64,000 nucleotides of DNA. Origin: Acidimicrobiales bacterium. GTDB taxonomy: Bacteria; Actinomycetota; Acidimicrobiia; Acidimicrobiales; DATDAH01. The stretch is taken from assembly GCA_016794585.1 (NCBI GenBank), contig JAEUJM010000032.1, positions 1-64,000 of the forward strand. The letters run 5' to 3'. The position numbers and the translations under genes were made by a program. Below the pieces are notes generated by a model. The model had not been told where the DNA came from. It saw only the letters and a program-made list of their open reading frames with translations, and searched no databases. Positions 15,308 through 25,806 of this stretch are shown here, in pieces; within the stretch, counting starts at the first letter, position 1; each line of letters starts with the position of its first letter.

Positions 15308-16063
15308 TCAGGTCAGAGCGAGGACGAGGAGGACCACGAGGATCACCGCCAGGACGACCACGGGCAGGGCGATCTTCGCCATGGTCTTGGCGCCGGCGAC
15401 CTCCATGAGGTCGAGGGGCGCGGCCTCGGGGGCGTCGATGGTGCGCACCACGGGGGCGTCGGGCGCCGGCGCCGGGCTCGCGGCGTCCCCCGGGCCCTCG
15501 GTTGCCCCGGTCACGTCGTCGGTGCCAGCGGTCGCCTCGGTGTCCGCCGCCGGCGCGTCGATCCCCTCCTCGCCCGACCCGCCGCCCGCATCGCCGGCCT
15601 CGCCGGCCTCGCCGTCGTCGTCGGCGAGGACGGTCGTCTCCAGGTTCTCCACGAACTGGGCCATGAGCTTGCTGCTCACGTCGGCCATCACCCCGCGGCC
15701 GAACTGGGCCACCTTGCCGGTCACGCTCAGGTCGGTGTCGACGCTCACGTGCGTCCCGCCCTCGGTGGGGGTGAGCTGGGCGCTGATGGTGGCGCTGGCG
15801 TTGCCCTGGCCGCGGGTGTCGCGACCGTCGGCCTGGAGCACGGCGCGGTGGGCGGCGTCGTCACGCTCGACGAACACGGCCTTGCCCTTGTACTGGGCGG
15901 TGATGGGGCCCACCTTCACCTTGATGACGCCGCGGTGCTCGTCGCCCTCCACCTCCTGGAGCTGTGCCCCGGGCAGGCAGGGCGCGATGCGCTCGAGATC
16001 GGTCAGCACCTTCCACGTCCGCTCGATCGGCGCCGCCACCTCGAACTCGTTGCTCAGCTCCAT
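15308..16063 (-). CDS. coxG: CoxG-family SRPBCC protein with C-terminal membrane anchor
   Basis: A 251-residue protein. Residues 1-150 are a START/SRPBCC domain of the CoxG type (MELSNEFEVAAPIERTWKVL, GAQLQEVEGDEHRGVIKVKV, then KVAQFGRGVMADVSSKLMAQF). An Asp/Ala/Pro-rich linker of about 60 residues follows, then a single hydrophobic helix at the end (ALPVVVLAVILVVLLVLAL). CoxG anchors CO dehydrogenase to the membrane in Oligotropha, and homologues occur widely with other xanthine-oxidase-type enzymes. It is divergent from the moxR/VWA pair, giving the coxD-E-G set without structural subunits. GAGG lies upstream of the ATG. Confidence 0.85.
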   Translation of the reverse strand: MELSNEFEVAAPIERTWKVLTDLERIAPCLPGAQLQEVEGDEHRGVIKVKVGPITAQYKGKAVFVERDDAAHRAVLQADGRDTRGQGNASATISAQLTPTEGGTHVSVDTDLSVTGKVAQFGRGVMADVSSKLMAQFVENLETTVLADDDGEAGEAGDAGGGSGEEGIDAPAADTEATAGTDDVTGATEGPGDAASPAPAPDAPVVRTIDAPEAAPLDLMEVAGAKTMAKIALPVVVLAVILVVLLVLALT

Positions 16064-16218
16064 CTACCTCGCTCCTCGTTCCTCGTCCCTCGGAGCGCCT
16101 TCGGCATGGGGTCCGCCGTCGGCGCTGCTGCGCTCCGCTCCGCAGCCTCGCACACCCCGGCGCCGGGCCGCCGGGTGCACCGTCTCCTCACCCCACTCAT
16201 CTGGGGCATCCTGGGACG

Positions 16219-17124
16219 GTGAGCGCCGAAGCCGGGGACGATCTCGCCGACCGCCTGCCGGACGTCGCCGCCGTGCAGGCGGCCCTCGACGGTGCCGACT
16301 ACCTGTGCGACCTCGACCTGGCCACCGCCCTGTTCTGCGCCGTGCGCCTGCCCCAGCCCCTGTTGCTCGAGGGCGAGCCCGGCGTGGGCAAGACCGAGGC
16401 GGCCAAGGCGCTCGCCGCCGCGCTCGACACGCCGCTGATCCGCCTCCAGTGCTACGAGGGCATCGACGCCGCCGAGGCCCTCTACGAGTGGAACTACCCG
16501 CGCCAGCTGCTGGGCATCCGCCTCGCCGAGGCCACCGGCGCCGACGTCGGCGAGGACCAGCTCTTCGGCCGGGAGTACCTCATCGAACGGCCCCTGCTGC
16601 AGGCCATCGAGCACCCGGGGCCGCGCCCCGCCGTCCTGTTGGTGGACGAGGTGGACCGCGCCGACGACGAGTTCGAGGCCTTCCTGTTCGAGCTGCTGGC
16701 CGAGGCCTCCGTCACCATCCCCGAGCTCGGCACCCTGCGCGCCGCCCACCCGCCGGTGGTGCTGCTCACCTCCAACCGCACGCGTGACCTGCACGACGCC
16801 CTCAAGCGCCGCTGCCTCTACCACTGGATCGACTACCCGGATCTCGAGCGCTCGGTGGCCATCATCCGCCGGCGGGTCCCGGCGGCGTCGGCCACCCTGG
16901 CCGAGCACGTGGCCGCCACGGTGGCCCGCCTGCGCTCCCTCGACGTGCAGAAGCCGCCCGGCGTGGCCGAGGCCATCAACTGGGTGGCGGTGCTGGCCGC
17001 CCTCGGCCTCGAGCGGCTCGACGCCGCTGCCGCCGACCAGACCCTGGGCGCCGTGTTGAAGTACCGGGAGGACCTCGACCTGGCCCGTGCGGCGGGTCTC
17101 GACGGGCTCGTCGCCGGCGGCTGA
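16219..17124 (+). CDS. MoxR-type AAA+ ATPase, CoxD-like
   Basis: A 301-residue AAA+ protein. Walker A is GEPGVGKTEAAKAL, Walker B PAVLLVDEVDRADDEFEAFL, and sensor 1 LTSNRTRDLHDALKRRCLYH. CYEGIDAAEALYEWNYPRQL is the CoxD/MoxR hallmark segment. MoxR ATPases work with VWA-domain partners as chaperones that mature metalloenzymes (CoxD in the MoSCu site of CO dehydrogenase). The GTG at 16219 is chosen because the domain begins directly after it; the frame is open upstream but its translation is unlike protein. Its stop overlaps the ATG of the VWA gene. Confidence 0.88.
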   Translation: MSAEAGDDLADRLPDVAAVQAALDGADYLCDLDLATALFCAVRLPQPLLLEGEPGVGKTEAAKALAAALDTPLIRLQCYEGIDAAEALYEWNYPRQLLGIRLAEATGADVGEDQLFGREYLIERPLLQAIEHPGPRPAVLLVDEVDRADDEFEAFLFELLAEASVTIPELGTLRAAHPPVVLLTSNRTRDLHDALKRRCLYHWIDYPDLERSVAIIRRRVPAASATLAEHVAATVARLRSLDVQKPPGVAEAINWVAVLAALGLERLDAAAADQTLGAVLKYREDLDLARAAGLDGLVAGG

Positions 17125-18324
17125 TGACCGACCCGGACCGTTCCGGGTACTCCCCGGTGTCGTCCAGAACACAGGGGAGTACCCAGAAGCGGGAGGGGGT
17201 GGACCTGGCGGCGGTGGGTGCCGCCTTCGCGCAGCGCCTCCACGACGCGGGCGTGGCCGCCACGCCCGAGCGCACCGGCCGCTTCGTGCGCGCCCTGGTG
17301 GCGGCCCGGCCGGCCACGGTCGCCGAGCTGGTCGCGCTGGCCCGGGTGACCCTGGTGGCGGGTCGGGCCGACCTGGACGCCTTCGAGCGCGTGGCGTCCG
17401 AGGTGTTCGGCGGCGCCCCGGGTGGACGGTCGGCGCCGGCGGCCATGACCGTCCCCGTGCCCACTCCGCCGCTGGCCCTCCCCGACGACGGCGACGAAGA
17501 GGGTGACGCCGACGAGCCCGGGAGCGACACCGAGGCCCGGGCCGCCGCCAGCGTCGTCGAGCGGCTGCGCACCACGGACTTCGGCGAGTGGACCGAGGAC
17601 GAGCGGGCCGATCTGCGCCGGCTGGTGGCCGAGCTGCGGGTGGTCGCGCCCATGCGGCCCGGTCGCCGCCACCGGCGCGCCGACCACGGGTCCACCCTCG
17701 ACCTGCGGGCCACCTTGCGCAAGGCCCATCGCACCGCCGGCGACCCCGTGCACCGGGTCCACCGTCGGACCAAGGAGCGTCGACGCCGGATCGTGCTGCT
17801 CGCCGACGTCTCCGGCTCGATGGAGGACTACGCCCGGGCTTACCTGCACCTGCTCCACGGGGCGGTTCGGGCCACGAGGGCCGAGGCCTTCGTCTTCGCC
17901 ACCCGCCTCACCCGTCTCACCCGGGTGCTGCGGGACATCGACCCGGACGAGGCCCTGGCCCACGTGGCCACTCTCGCGCCCGACTGGGCCGGCGGCACCC
18001 GCATCGGCGAGGCCCTCCGTCGCTTCAACGACGACCACGGCCGGCGGGGCCTGGCCCGGGGCGCGGTGGTGGTCGTCGTGTCGGACGGGTGGGAGCGCGC
18101 CGACCCGGCCCTGCTCGGCGAGCAGATGGCCCGCCTCGCCCGCCTCGCCCACCGCGTGGTCTGGGTGAACCCCCGCGCCGCCACCGAGGGGTTCGCACCT
18201 CTCGCCGGCGGCATGGCCGCGGCGCTGCCGCACGTCGACGTGCTCCTGAGCGGTCACTCGCCGGCGGCGATGGCCGAGCTCCTGCGCACCATCGCACGGA
18301 GCGAGGACGGGCGCGACCGCCGCG

Positions 18325-18338
<14 letters not shown>
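17124..18338 (+). CDS. VWA-domain protein, CoxE-like partner of MoxR
   Basis: A 404-residue CoxE-type protein. The N-terminal two-thirds is helical (AAFAQRLHDAGVAATPERTG, RLVAELRVVAPMRPGRRHRR), with an acidic linker. The C-terminal von Willebrand A domain holds the MIDAS site DVSGSM, the Thr in GGTRIGEAL and the Asp in VVSDGWERADP. It is coupled to the MoxR ATPase by a one-base stop/start overlap. The first 25 residues look untypical and are encoded by an 11-bp inverted repeat, so translation may start later. The 3' end overlaps the convergent aldehyde dehydrogenase gene by 14 nt. Confidence 0.88.
17145..17184. repeat. Perfect 11-bp inverted repeat inside the VWA gene start
   Basis: GGGTACTCCCC (17145-17155) and GGGGAGTACCC (17174-17184) are perfect reverse complements separated by 18 nt. 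They lie in codons 8-21 of the VWA gene, just behind its start codon, where a stem would hinder translation. The arms could equally be a small inserted palindromic element that extended the N-terminus. Confidence 0.6.
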
Positions 18339-19776
<1,438 letters not shown>

Positions 19777-20913
19777 CTACGCCCCGCCGAGCGGGTCGGT
19801 CGAGGTGGCGCCGCCGTCCGCCACCTGGTCGGTCCACTGCGTGCCGTCCCACCACCGCTGCTGGTGGCGTCCGGTGGGATCCGGGTGCCACGCGCCGGCG
19901 GCGGCGCTGCTGGCGGCAGGTGCCGCACCGCTGGGGGCGACCGGGCCCCCGGGGGCGCCGAGGCTCCCACCGAGGCCGCTGGCCGCCTGGTTGGCCTTGG
20001 CCGCGAGCGACGCCACGTCGAGGCCCTGCGCGGCGAAGAGGCTGGCGAAGCCGTAGGCCGCGGCCACGAGCAGGATCGAGATGACGGCCGAGCCCATGCC
20101 GCCGAAGTCGAAGCGGCCGGGGGCGAAGAGGAACCCGCCGATGGCGCCGCCCACGAACCCGGCGGCGGTGAGCAGCGGCAGCCGTCGCTTGGCCGCCGGG
20201 TCGGGCCCGGCGATCGGGGTGAAGGCCACGGCGCCCATGACGACCCCGAACAGGGCCCAGATGATGCCGTAGTAGAAGGCGAAGATCAGGCGTCCGAGGA
20301 ACGACCCGAGGTTGTCGATGAGCGGGTCGAACAAGATGACGTCCACGATGCGGAAGCCGAACACCTGGGTGACGAACCCGGCGGCGGCCCCGGACATCGC
20401 ACCGAGGGCGAGGGGCATGAGGTCGTCCTTGTCGAGGCTGCCGCCGGCGCCGAGGGCGGCCACCAGCTTGGGCCCGCCGAGGACGGCGGCGCCGAGCAGG
20501 GCACCGAAGACCAGGGCGACGAAGACCCGCTTCCCCTCACTGTCGATGCCGTTCTTGGTGGTGAAGAGGATGAACCGGGGGAACAGGTCGAACACGGTCG
20601 ACAGGACCACCGTGGCCACGAGTGCGACGAGGGGCGCGGCCAGCGCTCCCAACCAGGGGGGAAGGGGGGTCCCCGTGCCCGGCGCGCCCGCGACCGCGCC
20701 GACGCCGGCCGGCGCCGGCCCGGCGGGGTTCGTCCCGGCGGCGCTGCTGGCGGAGACCGGCGTCACGGGGGCGGTCACCGGTGGGTCGACCTGGGCCGCG
20801 CCGGCGTGCCACACCTGGTCGGTCCAGGTGGTGCCGTCGAACCACCGCTTCTCGAAGCGACCGAAGGGGTCGTCGTACCAGCCCGCTGCTCCACCACTCT
20901 GGCTCACGGCCAT
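19777..20913 (-). CDS. Membrane protein with a DUF2510 domain at each end
   Basis: A 378-residue protein with AGWYDDPFGRFEKRWFDGTT at the N-terminus and AWHPDPTGRHQQRWWDGTQ near the C-terminus, both complete DUF2510 motifs (W-x-DP-x-G-x-x-RWWDG-x-WT). Between them lie a Pro/Ala linker and about six hydrophobic helices with glycine-rich spacing. DUF2510 is a short actinobacterial domain of unknown role, usually present once. The start has GGGAGG upstream. It is coupled to the aldehyde dehydrogenase gene. Function unknown. Confidence 0.82.
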   Translation of the reverse strand: MAVSQSGGAAGWYDDPFGRFEKRWFDGTTWTDQVWHAGAAQVDPPVTAPVTPVSASSAAGTNPAGPAPAGVGAVAGAPGTGTPLPPWLGALAAPLVALVATVVLSTVFDLFPRFILFTTKNGIDSEGKRVFVALVFGALLGAAVLGGPKLVAALGAGGSLDKDDLMPLALGAMSGAAAGFVTQVFGFRIVDVILFDPLIDNLGSFLGRLIFAFYYGIIWALFGVVMGAVAFTPIAGPDPAAKRRLPLLTAAGFVGGAIGGFLFAPGRFDFGGMGSAVISILLVAAAYGFASLFAAQGLDVASLAAKANQAASGLGGSLGAPGGPVAPSGAAPAASSAAAGAWHPDPTGRHQQRWWDGTQWTDQVADGGATSTDPLGGA

Positions 20914-20986
20914 TGCCTCCCGATGCGGTTGGGGTCCTCGGCCCGAACGATAAGCGCGTGGGACGCGGTGCGTGAGCGCCGAGTGT

Positions 20987-22789
20987 TCAGACCGCGGAGA
21001 ACACCGGCTCGCCGTCGAACCAGGTTTCGAGCACTGCGATGTCCGCGATGGCCTCCGGATCGACGGCCCGGGGGTCCTCGGCGAGCACCACCAGGTCGGC
21101 CCGCTTGCCCGCCTCGAGCGTGCCGACCTCGTGGTCGGAGTGGCACTGCCAGGCGGCGTCGGCGGTCATGGCCCGGATAGCGGCCTCGACGGTGACCCGC
21201 TCGTCGGGGGCGAGGACGGTCCCGGGCTCCGCGCTCAGTCGGCGGGTGACGGCCTGGCCGATGCAACGCAGTGGCCCCATGGGCGTGACCAGCTCGTCGG
21301 AGTGCATGGTCCAGCGGATGCCCGCGCGGTCGCAGGCACCCGCCCGGTCGAGCAGGTCGGCGCGCTCGGGCCCCAGCAGGTCGTCGCGGAAGGCCCGGCC
21401 CCACCACCCCACGTGGCCGATGAGGAAGCTGGGCGAGACGCCGAGGGCGGCGAGCCGCTCGACCTGCTCGTCATGGAGGATCGAGCAGTGCTCGATGCGG
21501 TGGCGACGGTGGGCGGCCGCCGCAGGCCCGCCGTCGACCGCAGCGAAGGCGTCGAGCGCGGCGTCGATGGCGGCGTCGCCGTTGGCGTGGACCACCACCT
21601 GCCAACCCTCGGCAGCCCGCCGGGCCACCTTGGCCGCGAGGTCGTCGGGCTCGACGTAGGCGACCCCCCGGTGGTCCTCCGGCCACCCGGGCCTCGGCAG
21701 GTAGGGGTCGCGCTGGCGGCCGCTCCGGCCCTGGTTCGAGCCGTCGCTGACGATCTTCCAGCCCGTGGCCCGCACGAGCGCGTCGCCGTCGCCCGGGGCC
21801 ACCCCGCGGGCGTCCCAGTCGTCGGAGCGCAGGTCGAACAGGGAGTGGCGCAGGCGGGTGGTCAGGGCACCGGAGGCGGCGAGCGCGGCGTAGACGTCGA
21901 GGTCGCCGCCACCGAGGACACCTCCCGTGCCCTGGTCGCAGATGGTGGTGATCCCGACCGAGTTGGCGCGGCGGACGACGGCGAGCGCCGCGGCGACGAG
22001 GTCGACGTCGCCCATGCCCGGGCGGTGTGCGAGCACGCTGATCATGGCGGGTTGGCCGAGGAGCACACCGTTGGGTCGCCCGTCCGGGTGGCGGCCGTAA
22101 GGGGAACCGGCGAGATCGGGGGTGGTCGCGGTGATGCCGGCACGATCGAGCGCGACCTGGTTGACGTAGGCGAAGTGGAGGGACGCGTTGAGGACGACCA
22201 CCGGGCGGGTGGTCGAGATCCGGTCGAGCTCGGCGGTGGTGAGCTCGTCCGGCCCCTCCTGGAGCGACGGGTCGAACTGGCGGGCCAGCACCCAGTCGTC
22301 GCCGCCGTCGGGTCGGGCGGCGGCGAGTGCGGCGAGGTGGCCGAGCGCGCCGTCGACCGTGGGGAACCGGAAGGGGCCGACGTCGGCCCAGGGGCCGAAC
22401 AGCGCGGACGGCAGGAGATGGGCGTGCGGCTCGATGAAGCCGGGGAGGATGGTGGCGCCGGGCCGATCGACCCGTCGGGCATCGGGGCCGGCGGCGGCCC
22501 GCACCGCCGCCTCGCTCCCGACCGCGACGATGCGGCCGTCCGACACGGCGACGGCCTCCGCCTCGGAGAAGGAGTCGTCGACGGGCAGCACCGTGGCGCC
22601 CGTGAGCACGGTGACCTGGCCGCTCGCCTGCCGCCGGTCCCGGCGGTGGGCATGGCCCTGGCCGTGTGCGGAACCGTGGTGGTCGGGGCCGTCGATCGCA
22701 GCCCCGATGGCGAGGGCCGCGGCCAAGGGTCCGCCGCATCCGCACCCGTGCTCCCAGGCCGGCGGGACGTCGGTGCGCACGGCGCTCAT
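20987..22789 (-). CDS. Amidohydrolase, YtcJ / N-substituted formamide deformylase type
   Basis: A 600-residue metal-dependent hydrolase. VTVLTGATVLPVDDSFSEAE opens the composite beta domain; GATILPGFIEPHAHLLPS has the HxH metal pair, VVVHANGDAAIDAAL and HRIEHCSILHDEQVE supply further His ligands, and TMHSDELVTPMGPL plus EVGTLEAGKRADLVVLAEDP end the domain. It is cytosolic. The first 55 residues form an unusual extension rich in Cys and His (HGCGCGG, HHGSAHGQGHAHRR). TAGGGT ends 6 nt before the ATG, supporting this start and leaderless transcription. Substrate unknown. Confidence 0.87.
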   Translation of the reverse strand: MSAVRTDVPPAWEHGCGCGGPLAAALAIGAAIDGPDHHGSAHGQGHAHRRDRRQASGQVTVLTGATVLPVDDSFSEAEAVAVSDGRIVAVGSEAAVRAAAGPDARRVDRPGATILPGFIEPHAHLLPSALFGPWADVGPFRFPTVDGALGHLAALAAARPDGGDDWVLARQFDPSLQEGPDELTTAELDRISTTRPVVVLNASLHFAYVNQVALDRAGITATTPDLAGSPYGRHPDGRPNGVLLGQPAMISVLAHRPGMGDVDLVAAALAVVRRANSVGITTICDQGTGGVLGGGDLDVYAALAASGALTTRLRHSLFDLRSDDWDARGVAPGDGDALVRATGWKIVSDGSNQGRSGRQRDPYLPRPGWPEDHRGVAYVEPDDLAAKVARRAAEGWQVVVHANGDAAIDAALDAFAAVDGGPAAAAHRRHRIEHCSILHDEQVERLAALGVSPSFLIGHVGWWGRAFRDDLLGPERADLLDRAGACDRAGIRWTMHSDELVTPMGPLRCIGQAVTRRLSAEPGTVLAPDERVTVEAAIRAMTADAAWQCHSDHEVGTLEAGKRADLVVLAEDPRAVDPEAIADIAVLETWFDGEPVFSAV

Positions 22790-22829
22790 CGCCGCACCCT
22801 ACGACGGTGCCGACGGCCGGATCGCCGTC

Positions 22830-24287
22830 TCACGCGGGGTGCGGGTGGCCCATCTCGCTCTTGAAGCGACCCGACAGCCGGGTCATGAGGACGGCGGCGG
22901 CGATGATGAGGGCACCCGACACCATGATGAGCAGCGGCGCCCGGTTCTCACCCGGGAAGAACCAGCTGATGGCCCAGGGCACGTTGCCGAGCAGGCCGAG
23001 GGCGCCGACCGCGGAGAGCACCACCCGACCGGGGCGCATGCCCAGCGCCAGCAGGGCGACGGCGTTGGCGATCCCGAAGAGGGCGGCGAATCCGGGCGCC
23101 TGGGCGCCGCACACCGCGGCACCGGCGACGATCACGACCGCACCGAGGATCTCGAACACGACGGGCCACCGGGTGCAGGCGGTCCACCCCACGGCCAACA
23201 GCCCGATGCCGCTCAGCCAGACGGTGAGCCCGGTGAGCACGCCGGCCTCGTTCGCGAACCAGGCGATGGTCGGCGGGGCACTCTGGACCACGGCGAGGGC
23301 GCCGATGAGCCCGGCGATGACCTGGCCGGTGCCCGTCGGCGCCAGCCCACGCACCACCGCGACCGCCACCAGCACGGCGCCGGTCGCCACGAGGACGAGC
23401 ATGCCGGAACCCTCGATCTCGCTGGCGATCATGCCGCTGCCGACGACCAGGGTGACGCCGCCGACCGACTCGGTGATCCAGGGCAGGGGAGTGAGGAGGC
23501 GGAGGCCGACGACGAAGAGGGCCGCGCCCACGACCCACACGACCACGCCGGTGGTGAGCGGCGTCGAGAGGGAGAGGACCCAAGCACCCACGGCTACCGG
23601 GATCGCGGCGAGGGCGACCATCTCCTGGACGGGGCGCTCCCGCCACCACCAGTAGGCGCCACTCACCGCCGCGGTCGTGGTGGCCGCGGTCGCGCCCACC
23701 ACGGTGGCCGTCTCGGCACCGGCGGCGTCGGCGACGACCCCCGCGAAGGTGGCAGCGGCCATGGTCGACGCCAGCCAGAGCACGGCTCGCAGACGGGTCA
23801 AGGCGGGGTCGGCACCCTCGTGGACGGCCAGCCCGGCGAGGCCGAGCACGACCGCGGTGGCGCCCGTGAGGCCCATCCGACCGGCCGCGCTCAGCTCACT
23901 CCAGAAGCTGCTGACGGTCAGGAGGAGGCCGGCGCCGGCCAGTGCTGCGCCGAGGTAGCCGAGGGACTCGGCCACCACGGGGACCCGTGGTGAGCGCCAG
24001 CGGGGGCGGACACTGCTGGGCGCGATCGCAGGCTCGGTGCCTGGCGAGGTCACCGCCACCGCGGTGGGCCCCAGCGCCGACGGTTGGTCGGCCTCGAAGG
24101 CGGTGATGGCATCGGCCTGCTCCTCGGTGAGGAGGCCGGCGTCGACCCATCGGTCGAACTCGTCTCGCGTGGACGCGGGCCGGTGGGCCGTCCGCGTCTG
24201 GATGGGGTGGTCCCGTGCCGCGAGCTGGGAGCGCACGACGAACACGGCGACCACGATGATGAGGAGCAGGAGCGCCAGCAGGAACAT
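22830..24287 (-). CDS. Polytopic membrane protein with DUF2157-like N-terminus
   Basis: About 485 residues. The start at 24287 (MFLLALLLLIIVVAVFVV) is preferred over the longer frame because GGAGG lies 8 nt upstream and it begins a membrane helix. After the first helix comes a cytoplasmic segment DEFDRWVDAGLLTEEQADAI, which matches the short DUF2157/SHOCT-like pattern, then roughly 14 hydrophobic helices to the end. No catalytic motif is visible. Family members of this shape are common in actinobacteria without assigned function. It lies in a run of minus-strand genes with the pseudo-receiver and DUF4239 genes. Confidence 0.75.
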   Translation of the reverse strand: MFLLALLLLIIVVAVFVVRSQLAARDHPIQTRTAHRPASTRDEFDRWVDAGLLTEEQADAITAFEADQPSALGPTAVAVTSPGTEPAIAPSSVRPRWRSPRVPVVAESLGYLGAALAGAGLLLTVSSFWSELSAAGRMGLTGATAVVLGLAGLAVHEGADPALTRLRAVLWLASTMAAATFAGVVADAAGAETATVVGATAATTTAAVSGAYWWWRERPVQEMVALAAIPVAVGAWVLSLSTPLTTGVVVWVVGAALFVVGLRLLTPLPWITESVGGVTLVVGSGMIASEIEGSGMLVLVATGAVLVAVAVVRGLAPTGTGQVIAGLIGALAVVQSAPPTIAWFANEAGVLTGLTVWLSGIGLLAVGWTACTRWPVVFEILGAVVIVAGAAVCGAQAPGFAALFGIANAVALLALGMRPGRVVLSAVGALGLLGNVPWAISWFFPGENRAPLLIMVSGALIIAAAVLMTRLSGRFKSEMGHPHPA

Positions 24288-24400
24288 GGCCACCCTCCTT
24301 CGGGTCGGCGGGACCCGGACCCCGTGAGAGGGCGGGCCACTCATCTGCAGCGTGAGCGCGCCCTGGGCCCCGAGCCAGGGCCCTTGGTCCCTGGCCGGGG

Positions 24401-24874
24401 CTACGGCGGTCCGATGACGTCAGCGACGGCGCGGACGACGGCGGCGCGGGTGAGGGGGTCGTTGCGCACCACGGCGCCTTCGGCGAGGTCGGGGTCGCGG
24501 TCGATGGTGGGCGCGGGGGCGAAGAGGATGACGGGCACGCCGGGCTCGTCGCTGTGGATCGTGGCCCGCACCTCGCGCATCGGCTCGTTGCTGGCGAGCA
24601 GCACCTGGAGCACCGCGTCGGCGGTCTCGACCGAGCTGCACCCGTCGCCCTCGACGAGGGGGCAGCGACCGTCGCCGTGCCAGCCCGGCCCCGAGCACTC
24701 GGCGGTGCGATACCCCGCATGGCGGAGCGCGTCGGTGATGGCCGAGCGCAGCTCGGAGTCCTCCTCCTCGACGAGCACCCCCTTGGCCTCCGCGGGTCCC
24801 GTCCAGCGGGGCGGGGTGACGTCGTGGCGGGCCCACTCGCCGACGACGGGGATCTGGCGAACGACACGGTTCAT
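24401..24874 (-). CDS. Pseudo-receiver-like cytosolic protein
   Basis: About 157 residues from MNRVVRQIPVVGEW. The middle reads GVLVEEEDSELRSAITDALR, an acidic cluster followed by the first helix as in response-regulator receivers, and later strands (VPVILFAP) and a closing RAAVVRAVADVIG helix fit the same fold. I see no clear phospho-acceptor Asp at the end of strand 3, so it is probably not phosphorylated. A CSGPGWHGDGRCPLVEGDGC segment holds three Cys and a His that might bind metal. Proteins with the CxGP...CPL pattern recur in actinobacteria, function unknown. Confidence 0.65.
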   Translation of the reverse strand: MNRVVRQIPVVGEWARHDVTPPRWTGPAEAKGVLVEEEDSELRSAITDALRHAGYRTAECSGPGWHGDGRCPLVEGDGCSSVETADAVLQVLLASNEPMREVRATIHSDEPGVPVILFAPAPTIDRDPDLAEGAVVRNDPLTRAAVVRAVADVIGPP

Positions 24875-24946
24875 CCTGAAATGGTCGGCGTGGCGTCGGC
24901 CGTGGCCTAGGGCCGTTGGTCCCAACCGTCTTCGACGGGGGGAGGG

Positions 24947-25771
24947 TCAGACGGGGCGTCCCTCGGCGTCGCACGGGGGGTCGACCTCGAGGTCGAGGAC
25001 GACCACGATGTCGTCGATGGTGCGCAGTGCCCGCTCCATGGACACCGGCTGCAGGCCGCCCACGCCGTCGTGGTACGGGTCGTCGAGGAAGGCCACCAGC
25101 AAGAGGAGCGTGGTGATGAGCACCGCAACGGTGCCCATCATCACCCCCTGGGTGACGGCCAGCTCGGCCGAGTCGGCGAACAGGAGCATGTAGGCGAACA
25201 GGACGAGGGAGAGGAACAGGAGCACGATCCACAGCGGCGCCGGGATGATGCCCGAGGCACCGTGGATGCGGTCGTTGCGGGCCTGCTCGCGCTCGGACCG
25301 CTGGTCGAGCCACCGGTCGAGGGCCGACTGCTGAGCGTCGTCGGCGGCCTCGATGCCGGTGATCGTGCGGAAGAGCTCGTCGGCCCAGAGGTTGGGCTCG
25401 GCGTCGAGCTGGCTGGCCTCCATCTCGTCCCACTCGACGCCGGCGACGGAGCGCCCGTAGCAGATGAGCTCGCCGGTGAGGCGGGCCCGGTCCTCCTCGG
25501 GCAGGAGCTGGGCCGTTTCCACCTGCTGGGCGAGGACGACCGCTTCGTCCTCCGCCCCTGCCCGAGAGGTGTCGTAGCTCTGGAACGCGAGGAAGACGAC
25601 GAAGCCGAGGAGCACGGCGAAACCGGTGGCCAGCACGCCGAAGACCCCGGCGGCGCGGTCCCCGTCGGCGAAGAACCCGCCCTTGGGCGCTCGGCGTCGC
25701 ACCGCGAACATCACGGCGACGGCGAGCGTCGCCACCACCGTGACGATGACCACCGCCCACACCAGGTTCAC
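24947..25771 (-). CDS. DUF4239 membrane protein
   Basis: A 274-residue protein with four hydrophobic segments: residues 3-23, about 42-65, and a pair around 178-230. The N-terminal FGVLATGFAVLLGFVVFLAF and SRAGAEDEAVVLAQQVETAQ, followed by a long soluble helical loop, are typical of DUF4239 (bestrophin-like architecture). A role in anion transport is only suggested by fold. The GTG start has a TAGATT hexamer 8 nt upstream and no Shine-Dalgarno. It is divergent from the NTF2-like gene with only 35 nt between. Confidence 0.75.
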   Translation of the reverse strand: MNLVWAVVIVTVVATLAVAVMFAVRRRAPKGGFFADGDRAAGVFGVLATGFAVLLGFVVFLAFQSYDTSRAGAEDEAVVLAQQVETAQLLPEEDRARLTGELICYGRSVAGVEWDEMEASQLDAEPNLWADELFRTITGIEAADDAQQSALDRWLDQRSEREQARNDRIHGASGIIPAPLWIVLLFLSLVLFAYMLLFADSAELAVTQGVMMGTVAVLITTLLLLVAFLDDPYHDGVGGLQPVSMERALRTIDDIVVVLDLEVDPPCDAEGRPV

Positions 25772-25806
25772 GGCGCTGGAATCTACGCCCCGGTACCGTC
25801 CCTGTC

